This document shows, one piece after another, positions 43,814 through 51,133 of a DNA stretch of 51,133 nt; the first letter of the stretch is position 1, and every line of letters starts with the position of its first letter. This DNA comes from Micromonosporaceae bacterium (lineage in GTDB: Bacteria > Actinomycetota > Actinomycetes > Mycobacteriales > Micromonosporaceae), in the NCBI GenBank assembly GCA_007130245.1, contig SLSW01000192.1:1-51133 (forward strand), in the 5' to 3' direction. A model generated the notes under the pieces. It was given only the letters and a program-made list of their open reading frames with translations, searched no databases and was not told where the DNA came from. The position numbers and the translations under genes are program-made.

Positions 43814-43855
43814 GCACATGATTGGTGATCAACTCACGAGTATTAACCCTAGATC
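43800..43855. repeat. AT-rich inverted repeat in the convergent gap
   Basis: GATCTAGGGATTAA (43800-43813) pairs with TTAACCCTAGATC (43843-43855), 13 bp with one bulged A, around a 29-nt loop. It starts in the last codons of the SDR gene and fills most of the 66-bp gap to the convergent FAD enzyme gene. It may be a two-way terminator or the scar of an element. Confidence 0.65.
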
Positions 43856-43879
43856 GTGAGGAAGCGGAGGAAGCGGTGG

Positions 43880-45304
43880 TCAACGGACCAGCGCTTCGAA
43901 GTCGGGGCGCGGCAGCGGCCCCAGGTCGCCACCGAACGACGGGTTGGTGGCCAGGAACGACCGGATCCGCTCGGACAGGTGCGGGTCGGCGAAAAGTTCC
44001 TGCGGCTCCGCGAGCAGGTGCGCCATCCGTCGCGACCACAACAACGCCAGGTCATCGCCCTGCATGGCCAGGGCCATCAACGCCGCCAGTGGACGCTGCT
44101 GCTCGCCCGGCTCGGGCGTGGGTGCGCCCCGCACGCCGTCACGCATCGCTCTGGTGCGCGCCTCGTCCATAGCCGCCTGCCTGGCGAATCTGGGACCGAG
44201 GGTGCGGTCGGTCCACCGCTCCAGGTCGACCGCCAGTGCCGCACCGTCGGTTCCTGCGGCACGACCGGCACGCCCGCCCGGCCCAGCGCGATCGCACAGG
44301 TGCGCCAGGTGCTGCGCCTGCCACAGCCCGAGCGAGATCCCCTGGCCCATGGTCGCATTGGTGTATATCGACGAGTCTCCTACCAGCACGTAGCCGTCGA
44401 CGACGGGGACGCCGTCGCGCACCAGCGACCGGCGGCGGTTCGCCAATCCGGCCATCGGGTAGACGTCGGTGATCGGCTCCCCGGCCTCGACCCACGAGTC
44501 CAGCCCAGGGATCGCCGAAAACACGCGGTCGAACACCGTGCCGTCGCGCAGCGCCGCCCGGTACGGGTCCTGCGCCGACAGCGCCGCCCCTAACGCGAAG
44601 GTGCCGTTGTCGCCGCCGAAGGCGATGAACGGCCCGTACGGCGTCACCCGTGGCACCACCGGGTTCCCGATGGGATACGCACCGCCCGGGCGGAGGCGGT
44701 AGTGGCGGGCGAAGTAGACCGCATGGAACGGATGGTGTGCCTCCACCGGAGCGGTCGCACCGATCTCGCGCAGCCATCGAGGCGCCTGCGAGCGACGGCC
44801 GGCGCAGTCCACCACCAGCCAGGCGGGCAGGCGCTCCCCGTCGCTCAGCCACACGCCCCGTACGGTCGGGCGCGACGCGACCGGATCCGCCACCAGCCCG
44901 GTGACCCGCACACCGCTGCGCACGACCACCGCCGGCTCGGCCTCGACCGCACGCCGCACCACCGCCTCGAACACCAGCCGCCGCGCGAGCAGCGCCGCGT
45001 CGTCCTCGCACCCCTCACCGAAGCTGATGGCCGCCGGCATGACCCCGCGCGCCCGTAGCGCCTCCAGCAGGTCGGGCGCCTCGGCCCGCAGCACCCGCGC
45101 CGTGCGGGCGAGGAAGGCGTGCGCGTGCATCACCTGCGGCACCCCGGGCCGTTTCCACCGCTCGACGTCGTCGTCAGGTGTGCCGTCCGGCGAGGGAGTC
45201 GCGCCGTCGCGTTCCAGCACCACCACCTCGTGGCCACGGCGCGCCAGGAACAGCGCCGACGCCAGGCCGACGACCCCGCCGCCGACGATCGCCACCGGAT
45301 CCAC
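43880..45304 (-). CDS. FAD-dependent monooxygenase-like oxidoreductase
   Basis: The 474-residue protein has the FAD-binding motif [21 protein letters not shown] at its start, [14 protein letters not shown] as the DG-like middle motif, and [30 protein letters not shown] as the GD motif. It resembles group A flavin monooxygenases, including halogenase and hydroxylase relatives. No halogenase WxWxIP motif is visible. The GTG start at 45304 has GGAGG further upstream than ideal. The substrate is unknown. It is divergent from thyA. Confidence 0.83.
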   Translation of the reverse strand: MDPVAIVGGGVVGLASALFLARRGHEVVVLERDGATPSPDGTPDDDVERWKRPGVPQVMHAHAFLARTARVLRAEAPDLLEALRARGVMPAAISFGEGCEDDAALLARRLVFEAVVRRAVEAEPAVVVRSGVRVTGLVADPVASRPTVRGVWLSDGERLPAWLVVDCAGRRSQAPRWLREIGATAPVEAHHPFHAVYFARHYRLRPGGAYPIGNPVVPRVTPYGPFIAFGGDNGTFALGAALSAQDPYRAALRDGTVFDRVFSAIPGLDSWVEAGEPITDVYPMAGLANRRRSLVRDGVPVVDGYVLVGDSSIYTNATMGQGISLGLWQAQHLAHLCDRAGPGGRAGRAAGTDGAALAVDLERWTDRTLGPRFARQAAMDEARTRAMRDGVRGAPTPEPGEQQRPLAALMALAMQGDDLALLWSRRMAHLLAEPQELFADPHLSERIRSFLATNPSFGGDLGPLPRPDFEALVR

Positions 45305-45502
45305 TGCCCACCACCCTCCGCAGTCGACCCTTCTGCTCTATCACGGTCTGGTGGCGCCGGACCTCCGCCGGCAGGGTGGACCGGATCACCCGACCGGCGC
45401 AAGGGCGGTATCCGCCCGGTCCGCACCCGCCCGCCGGCTGGTGCATCGAGACGACCAGGAGAACACCGTCAAGCCAGGGCGGGGCACCACTCGCCGCCCC
45501 GC

Positions 45503-45508
45503 TACGCT
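45503..45508 (+). promoter_or_regulatory. -10 element (TACGCT), leaderless start of thyA
   Basis: TACGCT is 6 nt before the GTG at 45515 and no Shine-Dalgarno is present. The remainder of the 210-bp gap 45305-45514 shows GC-rich partial repeats but no other recognised element. Confidence 0.5.
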
Positions 45509-45514
45509 GGCGGC

Positions 45515-46315
45515 GTGACGGTCGATACCGCGTACGAGGATCTGCTGCGGCTGGTGCTGGCCGAAGGTACGCCGAAGGCCGACCGCACCGGCACGGGCAC
45601 CCGCAGCGTCTTCGGCCACCAGCTGCGATACAACCTGGCCGCCGGATTCCCGGCCATCACCACCAAGAAGGTCCAACTGAAGTCGGTGTTCTACGAGCTG
45701 CTGTGGTTCCTGCGCGGCGACTCCAACGTGGGGTGGCTGCGCGAGCACGGTGTGCGGATCTGGGACGAGTGGGCCGACGCCGACGGCGAGCTGGGGCCGA
45801 TCTACGGGGTGCAGTGGCGCTCCTGGCCCACCCCGGACGGGCGGCACATCGACCAGATCAGCCAGGTGATCGACTCGCTGCGCAGTGACCCCGACTCGCG
45901 GCGGCACATCGTGTCCGCGTGGAACGTCGCCGACCTGGACCGGATGGCGCTGCCCCCGTGCCACCTGCTGTTCCAGTTCTATGTCGCCGGCGGACAGCTC
46001 AGCTGCCAGGTCTACCAGCGCAGCGCCGACCTGTTCCTCGGGGTGCCGTTCAACCTGGCCAGCTACGCGCTGCTCACCCACATGGTGGCCGCCCAGACCG
46101 GGCTGGCGCCCGGCGAGCTGATCTGGACCGGCGGCGACTGCCACATCTATGACAACCACGTCGACCAGGTGCGCGAGCAGCTGACCCGCCAGCCGTACCC
46201 GTTCCCGCGGCTGCGGCTGGCGCCGCGGGCGTCCATCGTCGACTACCGGTATGACGACATCGAGGTGCTCGACTACCGCCATCACCCGGCTATCAAGGCC
46301 CCGATCGCGGTATGA
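45515..46315 (+). CDS. thyA: Thymidylate synthase (ThyA)
   Basis: The 266-residue enzyme makes dTMP from dUMP with methylenetetrahydrofolate. [52 protein letters not shown] (phosphate-binding Arg), [13 protein letters not shown] (catalytic Cys) and [21 protein letters not shown] are all family hallmarks. GTG at 45515 gives the usual N-terminus. It overlaps folA in ATGA, so dihydrofolate produced here can be recycled by the next enzyme. Confidence 0.96.
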   Translation: MTVDTAYEDLLRLVLAEGTPKADRTGTGTRSVFGHQLRYNLAAGFPAITTKKVQLKSVFYELLWFLRGDSNVGWLREHGVRIWDEWADADGELGPIYGVQWRSWPTPDGRHIDQISQVIDSLRSDPDSRRHIVSAWNVADLDRMALPPCHLLFQFYVAGGQLSCQVYQRSADLFLGVPFNLASYALLTHMVAAQTGLAPGELIWTGGDCHIYDNHVDQVREQLTRQPYPFPRLRLAPRASIVDYRYDDIEVLDYRHHPAIKAPIAV

Positions 46316-46806
46316 CGGTCGGCATGATCTGGGCGCAGTCGCGCACCGGCGTGATCGGCCGTGACGGCCGGTTGCCGTGGCAGCTGCCGGAGGACATGAC
46401 GCACTTCCGCCAGGTCACCGACGGGCACACCGTGATCATGGGACGGCGCACCTGGGAGTCGCTGCCGGAACGGTTCCGGCCGCTGCCCGGTCGCCGCAAC
46501 CTGGTGGTCACCCGCCGGCCCGACTACGCCGCGCCCGGTGCGGAAGTGGTCGGTTCGCTGGCCGAGGCGATCATGCGGGCGACCGCGAACGGCGAGCACG
46601 CGTGGCTGGTCGGCGGCGAGCAGATCTACGCCGCGGGAGCGCAGGGGTTGGCGGCCGTGGCGGAGGTGACCGAGGTCGACATCGACGTGCCGGGCGACAC
46701 GTACGCCCCGCCGCTGACCGGTTGGACGCTGGTGCAGGAAGGCGACTGGCAGACGTCGACCACCGGCGTGCGCTTTCGGTTTCTGCGTCTCACCCGACCG
46801 GAGTGA
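46312..46806 (+). CDS. folA: Dihydrofolate reductase
   Basis: The 164-residue enzyme reduces dihydrofolate to tetrahydrofolate. [29 protein letters not shown] contains the WxLPxD substrate motif, [13 protein letters not shown] and [13 protein letters not shown] the NADPH-binding motifs. Length is normal. ATG overlaps the thyA stop. It overlaps the 3' end of the convergent Ddn-like gene by 17 nt. Confidence 0.95.
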   Translation: MTVGMIWAQSRTGVIGRDGRLPWQLPEDMTHFRQVTDGHTVIMGRRTWESLPERFRPLPGRRNLVVTRRPDYAAPGAEVVGSLAEAIMRATANGEHAWLVGGEQIYAAGAQGLAAVAEVTEVDIDVPGDTYAPPLTGWTLVQEGDWQTSTTGVRFRFLRLTRPE

Positions 46807-47245
46807 GGATCACCAGCGGGATGTCGCGCGCGGTCTTCGCCTGGTAGTCGTCGTAGCCGGGCCACTGCGCCGTCATCACCGGCCACAGCCGCGCCTTCTC
46901 CTGCGGCGTGGCGGTGCGCGCGGTCGCGTCGAACGTCTCCGCACCCACCTGCAGCCGCACCCCCGGGTCGGCGGCGAGGTTCAGATACCACTGCGGATGC
47001 CGGTCACTGCCGCCCATCGAGGCCACGATCAGGTACGTGTCGCCGTCGCGCCCGTAGATCAACGGCGTACGCCGGGCCCGGCCGGTGCGGCGTCCGCGGG
47101 TGGTGAGCAGCAGTACGGTGGTGCCCCTCCAGTGGTGGCCGTCGGCGCCGCCGGTGGCCACGTACCGCTGGGTGTGCTCGCGGTGCCAGCCACTCGGCGG
47201 GTCGAGCGGGTCGTCCAGGTCGCTGCGGTGGGGCGCATCGGTCAT
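46790..47245 (-). CDS. Deazaflavin (F420)-dependent nitroreductase-family oxidoreductase
   Basis: The 151-residue protein resembles Ddn/FPOR proteins with a split beta-barrel fold. TTVLLLTTRGRRTGRARRTPLIYGRDGDTYLIVASMGGSDRHPQWYLNLAADPGV is the family core, with the cofactor-binding GRRTG segment. Such proteins use F420 in reductions. The ATG at 47245 overlaps the (frame-corrected) crotonase stop in ATGA, implying coupling. It overlaps folA by 17 nt at its 3' end. Confidence 0.87.
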   Translation of the reverse strand: MTDAPHRSDLDDPLDPPSGWHREHTQRYVATGGADGHHWRGTTVLLLTTRGRRTGRARRTPLIYGRDGDTYLIVASMGGSDRHPQWYLNLAADPGVRLQVGAETFDATARTATPQEKARLWPVMTAQWPGYDDYQAKTARDIPLVILTPVG

Positions 47246-47996
47246 GTCCTCCACCCTGCCACACCCACGCCGTCCGGCCCGCGCTCCATGGCACCCAGCG
47301 AGACCGTCCCGTGCGCGAACTCGTTTGCCATCGCCTCCGGCCCGGACAACCCCTCCTGTCCAGCACCGACAGCCGGTCCTGTCGCAGGCAAGTCTGCGGC
47401 CAGGCCGCGATCTCCGCCGCCAGCGCCTGCGCGGCGGGCAGCGCCTCACCGGCCGGCACCAGCCGGTTGACCAGCCCCATGCGGTGCGCTTCCTCCGCCG
47501 GCACGGCCCGGCCGGTGAGGATCATGTCCATGGCGTGTGAGGTGCCGATCAGCCTGGGCAGCCGTACCGTGCCGCCGTCGACCAACGGCACGCCCCACCG
47601 GCGGCAGAACACGCCGAAGGTGGCCGTCTCATCGGCCACCCGCAGGTCGCACCAGACCGCGAGCTCCAGCCCGCCGGCCACCGCGTAACCCGCTACCGCC
47701 GCGATCACAGGCTTGTCCAGCTGCAGCCGGGTGGGTCCCATCGGGCCGTCCCCGTCCGGGACGACCCGGTTGCCGCGCGGCGTGCCGATCGCCGTCAGGT
47801 CCGCGCCAGCGCAGAACTGACCACCCTCGCCCCACAGCACCGCCACCCGCGCGTGCGGGTCAGCGTCGAAGTCCCGGAAGGCGGCCGCCAGCGCTGCGGC
47901 CATCGGCCCGTCCACGGCGTTGCGGACCTGCGGCCGCGCCATCACCACCGTGGTCACCGGACCGTCGCGCTCCACCCGGACGTCGTCGCTGTCCAC
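47242..47996 (-). pseudogene. Enoyl-CoA hydratase/isomerase-family gene with a 1-nt frameshift
   Basis: The N-terminal part is a clear crotonase: VRNAVDGPMAAALAAAF, GEGGQFCAGADLTAIG (oxyanion hole) and KPVIAAVAGYAVAGGLELAVWCDLR. After CLRQDRLSVLD near 47358 the frame is lost. Shifting by one base restores a proper end (EAMANEFAHGTVSLGAMERG) and a stop at 47242, which overlaps the next gene's ATG. One missing C in 'gacCagg' would explain it. It could be a true pseudogene or a sequencing error. The uncorrected frame runs on to 47004. GTG start with GGGAGGT upstream. Confidence 0.82.
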
Positions 47997-48066
47997 TGTT
48001 CCACCTCCCGGAGCGGCACTGACGGACCACGGTACGGTGTGTCACGGCCCCGGAGGAGGTCTGCGG

Positions 48067-49695
48067 ATGGCGGCGTTCACCGGCACTGTGCGCCTGGCCC
48101 GGCTGGCAGCCCGACGCGACCGCATCCTGATCCCGGTGTGGCTGGCCGCCATCACCGCGCTGCTGGCCGGCGTGGTGTCCAGTGTCGCCGCCCTGTACAC
48201 CGACGAGCGGGAGCGCACGCTGGGCGCGGCCTTCTCCGCGGGTAACGTGGCCGCCCGGATTTTCGACGGGCCGGCCTCCGGCACCGACCTGGGCGCCATG
48301 GCCATGGTCGAGGCGTACGTGGTCCTGGCGATCCTCACCGCGATCATGAGTATGCAGGCGGTGGTCCGGCACACCCGGCAGGACGAGGAGACCGGACGCG
48401 CCGAGCTGCTCGGTTCCGCGGTGGTGGGCCGCCATGCCCGCCTGACGGCCGCCCTGATCCTCGCCGCCGCGGCCAACACCGTGCTCGCGCTGGCGGTGGC
48501 GGCGGTGCTGCTGGCCTACGGCTTCGCGGTGGCCGGCTCGTTCGCCGGTGGTGCCGCCCTGGCCGCGGTAGGCGTCACCTGCGCCGGGGTGGCCGCGGTC
48601 ACCGCCCAGCTGGCGACGACCCAACGGGCCGCCACCGGCCTCGCCGTCGTGGTGCTCGGTGGCGCGTTCGTGTCGCGGGCGGTGGGTGACGCCGTCGGCG
48701 AGGTCGCACCCAGCGGGGTGGAGCTGGTCAGCGCGTGGCCGTCCTGGCTGTCGCCGATCGGCTGGGGCCAGCAGGTCCGGCCGTTCCACCAGGACAACTG
48801 GCCGATCTTCGGGCTGTTCGCCGGGTTGTTCCTGGTGCTGGTCGTCACGGCGTACACGCTCACCAGCCATCGTGACGTCGGCGCGGGCATGCTCGGCGTG
48901 CGCCCCGGACCCCCCACCGCGCCCGCCGGCCTGCTCAGCCCGCTGGGCCTGGCGTGGCGACTGCAGCGCGGGATCCTCCTCGCCTGGCTCATCGGCTTGA
49001 TGATCATCGGCGCTGCGTTCGGCGCGGTCGGCGACAGCGTCGACGACTTCGTCGGCATCAGTGAACAGTTCGAACAGATCCTCCGGCAGCAGGTCGGGGA
49101 CGCCGGGCTGGTTGACCTGTTCTTCGGCTTCCTCATGGGCCTGCTCGGCATCGTGGCCGCCGCCTACACCGTGCAGGCGCTGCTGCGCATGCGCAGCGAG
49201 GAGGCCGGTGGATATCTGGCGCCGGTGCTAGCCACGTCGGTGGCCCGCAGCACCTGGCTCGGGAGTCATGTCCTGATCGCCGCGGCGGGCACGGCGGTGG
49301 TGCTCACCGGTGTCGGGGTCAGCGGCGCACTCGGGTACTGGATGGTGGCCGGCGACCTCGGCACCGGCCTGGGGATGCTGGCGGCGGCGCTGGTCCAGAT
49401 CCCGGCCGCCTTCGCGCTGGGCGGGTTCGTGGTCGCGGTGTTCGGCATCGTGCCCCGGTGGTCGCTGCCGGTGGCCTGGAGCGCGCTGGCGGCGAGCCTG
49501 GTGATCGGCCAGTTCGGCGACCTGCTGGGACTGCCACAGCCGGTCCTGAACCTGTCGCCGTTCACCCACCTTCCGGTGGTGCCGGCCGAGCCGTTCGCCG
49601 CCACTCCGGTGCTGATCCTCCTGGCGGCGGCGGTGTTGCTCAGCGGCGCGGGGTGGTGGGCCTTCCGGCGTCGTGACCTCGCCATCACCGCGTGA
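48067..49695 (+). CDS. ABC-2-type exporter permease (antibiotic exporter-like)
   Basis: The 542-residue integral membrane protein has about twelve hydrophobic segments in two homologous halves, like the large permeases of actinomycete polyketide/tetronasin-type exporters. The N-terminus TGTVRLARLAARRDRILIPVWLAA and RHTRQDEETGRAELLGSAVVGRHARL are typical. These permeases normally lie after an ATPase gene, and none is present here upstream or downstream. GGAGGAGG at about 48050 precedes the ATG, and TACGGT (48033-48038) may be the -10. Confidence 0.85.
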   Translation: MAAFTGTVRLARLAARRDRILIPVWLAAITALLAGVVSSVAALYTDERERTLGAAFSAGNVAARIFDGPASGTDLGAMAMVEAYVVLAILTAIMSMQAVVRHTRQDEETGRAELLGSAVVGRHARLTAALILAAAANTVLALAVAAVLLAYGFAVAGSFAGGAALAAVGVTCAGVAAVTAQLATTQRAATGLAVVVLGGAFVSRAVGDAVGEVAPSGVELVSAWPSWLSPIGWGQQVRPFHQDNWPIFGLFAGLFLVLVVTAYTLTSHRDVGAGMLGVRPGPPTAPAGLLSPLGLAWRLQRGILLAWLIGLMIIGAAFGAVGDSVDDFVGISEQFEQILRQQVGDAGLVDLFFGFLMGLLGIVAAAYTVQALLRMRSEEAGGYLAPVLATSVARSTWLGSHVLIAAAGTAVVLTGVGVSGALGYWMVAGDLGTGLGMLAAALVQIPAAFALGGFVVAVFGIVPRWSLPVAWSALAASLVIGQFGDLLGLPQPVLNLSPFTHLPVVPAEPFAATPVLILLAAAVLLSGAGWWAFRRRDLAITA

Positions 49696-49724
49696 CGGGG
49701 CGTTACCGGCCCGCCGCGGCCCGG

Positions 49725-49730
49725 TATGGT
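49725..49730 (+). promoter_or_regulatory. -10 element (TATGGT), leaderless start
   Basis: TATGGT lies 6 nt before the GTG at 49737 and there is no Shine-Dalgarno. Confidence 0.5.
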
Positions 49731-49736
49731 GCGGCG

Positions 49737-50498
49737 GTGACCTCACAGACCGCTCTCGTGCGACGGCCCAGCAGCCGGCTGGCCGAGGGCCTGGTGACCC
49801 ACGTCGCGCGCCAGCCGGTGGACGTGGCGCTGGCGCGCCGCCAGCACGAGGCGTACGTCGAAGCCCTGACCGGCAGCGGCTGGACGGTGCACGAGGTGGC
49901 ACCGGCCGACGACCACCCCGACTCGGTGTTCGTGGAGGACACGGTGGTGGTGTGCGGCCCGCTGGCGGTGCTGGCCCGCCCGGGTGCGCCGCAGCGCCGG
50001 GGTGAGGTGGCCGGCACGGCGACGGCGGTCGCCGACCTCGGCCTGACGGTCCGCCGCATCGAGGAGCCGGGGGTGCTCGACGGCGGCGACGTGCTGCAGG
50101 TCGGCGACACCGTCTACGTCGGGCGTGGCGGGCGCACCAACGACGCCGGCATCGCCCAGTTGCGGGACCACCTGGCGGGCGTCGGGCGCCGGGTGGTGAC
50201 CGTGCCGCTGCGCGAGGTGCTGCACCTGAAGTCGGCGGTGACCGCGCTGCCGGACGGCACGCTGTTGAGCTGGCCCGGGCTGGTGGACACCTCGACGCTG
50301 CCGCCGGTGCGCACCGTGGACGAGGAGGCCGGCTGCCACGTGGTGCCGCTCGGCGGTGACCGGGTGCTGATCGCCGCTTCGGCGCCACGCACCGCGGACC
50401 TGCTGCGGCAGTGGGGCTTCCAGCCGGTGGTGGTCGACATCAGCGAGTTCGAGAAGCTGGAGGGTTGCGTAACCTGCCTGAGCGTGCTCGTAGACTGA
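49737..50498 (+). CDS. N(G),N(G)-dimethylarginine dimethylaminohydrolase (DDAH)-like
   Basis: The 253-residue protein belongs to the guanidino-group modifying enzymes. HPDSVFVEDTVVV, GVLDGGDVLQVGDTVYVGRGGRTN, LHLKSAVTALP (catalytic His) and EKLEGCVTCLSVL (active-site Cys) fit dimethylargininase. It would convert methylated arginines to citrulline and methylamines. GTG at 49737 is chosen from the -10 and from the N-terminus of relatives. It is convergent with the threonine aldolase gene, with 6 bp between. Confidence 0.88.
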   Translation: MTSQTALVRRPSSRLAEGLVTHVARQPVDVALARRQHEAYVEALTGSGWTVHEVAPADDHPDSVFVEDTVVVCGPLAVLARPGAPQRRGEVAGTATAVADLGLTVRRIEEPGVLDGGDVLQVGDTVYVGRGGRTNDAGIAQLRDHLAGVGRRVVTVPLREVLHLKSAVTALPDGTLLSWPGLVDTSTLPPVRTVDEEAGCHVVPLGGDRVLIAASAPRTADLLRQWGFQPVVVDISEFEKLEGCVTCLSVLVD

Positions 50499-50504
50499 CC
50501 GCCG

Positions 50505-51133
50505 TCAGCGGCTGAGGATCGCCGGCAGCACCTCACAGGCGCGGTCGATCCCGGCGTCGTCGACGTCCAGGTGGGTAACCAGCCGCGCCACCCGCGGCCC
50601 CAGCACCGACACCAGCACGCCCTGCTCCCGGGCGGCTGCGCCGAAGGCCGGCGCGTCCATCGGCGCCTTGGTCATGTCCAGCGACACGATGTTGGTGCGC
50701 ACCCGGGCCGCGTCGGCCACCTCGTACGGGGCCAGCGCCGCGGCCAGCCGCGCCGCACGGGCGTGGTCGTCGGCCAGCCGCTCCACGTGGTGGCGCAGCG
50801 CATACTGCCCTGCCGCGGCCAGCACACCGGCCTGGCGCATGCCGCCGCCCATGCGCTTGCGGATCCAGCGCGCCCGCGCGATGCGCTCGGCCGAGGAGAC
50901 CACCAGCGACCCGACCGGGGCGCCCAGGCCCTTGGACAGGCACACCGACAGCGTGTCCACGAGCCGCCCGTATTCGCGCAGCGGCACGCCATCGGCGACG
51001 TGGGCGTGCCAGATCCGGGCCCCGTCGCAGTGCAGCCCGATGCCGGCGTCGTCGGCCACCCGCCGCAGCGCCCGCATCGTGTCCAGGCCGATCACCGCCC
51101 CGCCGGCACGGTTGTGGGTGTTCTCGATCGCGA
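50505..51133 (-). CDS. Low-specificity L-threonine aldolase, partial (5' end outside window)
   Basis: The visible 209 or so residues are the C-terminal part of a PLP-dependent threonine aldolase that splits threonine to glycine and acetaldehyde. IENTHNRAGGAVIGLD at the window edge, LHCDGARIWHAHVADGVPL, and TLSVCLSKGLGAPVGSLVV with the PLP Lys are family motifs. Frame is open to the last base, so the start lies beyond 51133. Confidence 0.92.
   Translation of the reverse strand, partial: AIENTHNRAGGAVIGLDTMRALRRVADDAGIGLHCDGARIWHAHVADGVPLREYGRLVDTLSVCLSKGLGAPVGSLVVSSAERIARARWIRKRMGGGMRQAGVLAAAGQYALRHHVERLADDHARAARLAAALAPYEVADAARVRTNIVSLDMTKAPMDAPAFGAAAREQGVLVSVLGPRVARLVTHLDVDDAGIDRACEVLPAILSR

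Noticed and set aside
47004-47241. C-terminal extension of the crotonase open frame
   Set aside because: The sequence after the break is out of frame, Arg- and Trp-rich, and overlaps the Ddn-like gene. The corrected frame ends at 47242.

Overview
The window is a GC-rich (about 70% or more by eye) actinobacterial chromosome segment carrying about 45 genes on both strands. A Micromonosporaceae-like actinomycete is the best guess. The signs are two very large AfsR/SARP regulators, an F420-type deazaflavin oxidoreductase, a SAV_6107-type HEPN protein beside imuA', and an order of genes (metF, idsA, Rv2175c homologue, PknL-like receptor) that matches Mycobacterium tuberculosis Rv2172c-Rv2176 as I remember it. 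No rRNA, tRNA, CRISPR array or complete insertion sequence was seen. The genus is inference, since no search could be run.

Layout. 1-1371: the 3' end of a RecD2-type helicase gene and an Rpn-like PD-(D/E)XK nuclease. 1355-7536: a small protein, methyltransferase and GMC oxidoreductase operon divergent from a giant SARP regulator. 7539-16382: two phosphotransferase-fold proteins, a VapBC pair, asparaginase, an alpha/beta hydrolase beside a second giant SARP, a PaaI thioesterase and an AraC remnant. 16432-25615: an SOS mutagenesis locus (dnaE2, imuB, imuA', HEPN protein) with toxin-antitoxin modules on both sides of dnaE2. 25724-30643: amidohydrolase, YbaK, GNAT, a degenerate CDP-alcohol phosphotransferase, metF and a Uma2 nuclease. 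30798-36854: XRE/TPR regulator, polyprenyl diphosphate synthase, Rv2175c homologue, a PASTA receptor with a dead kinase domain, endonuclease IV and a MazG-like protein. 36917-42197: ABC-F ATPase, argS, DinB and a fourth VapBC. 42305-51133: SDR/DUF2867, FAD monooxygenase, thyA-folA, Ddn-like protein, frameshifted crotonase, ABC exporter permease, DDAH and a partial threonine aldolase.

The most interesting part is 16.2-25.6 kb. DnaE2, ImuB and ImuA' are the known actinobacterial mutasome. Here a Phd-VapC module separates imuB from dnaE2 and shares a perfect palindrome and overlapping -10 elements with the dnaE2 promoter. A VapBC pair sits at the dnaE2 3' end inside a 17-bp direct repeat that includes the dnaE2 stop codon. 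The HEPN-imuA' operon starts from a near-perfect RecA-independent damage promoter (TTGTCGGGG-N8-TAGTCT), followed by a LexA-like box and two strong leader hairpins.

A second theme is loss of catalytic residues in signalling or lipid enzymes: the PASTA receptor lacks every canonical kinase residue, and the CDP-alcohol phosphotransferase keeps only one of its four motif aspartates. A third is leaderless expression: at least a dozen genes have TANNNT ending 5-7 nt before the start codon and no Shine-Dalgarno.
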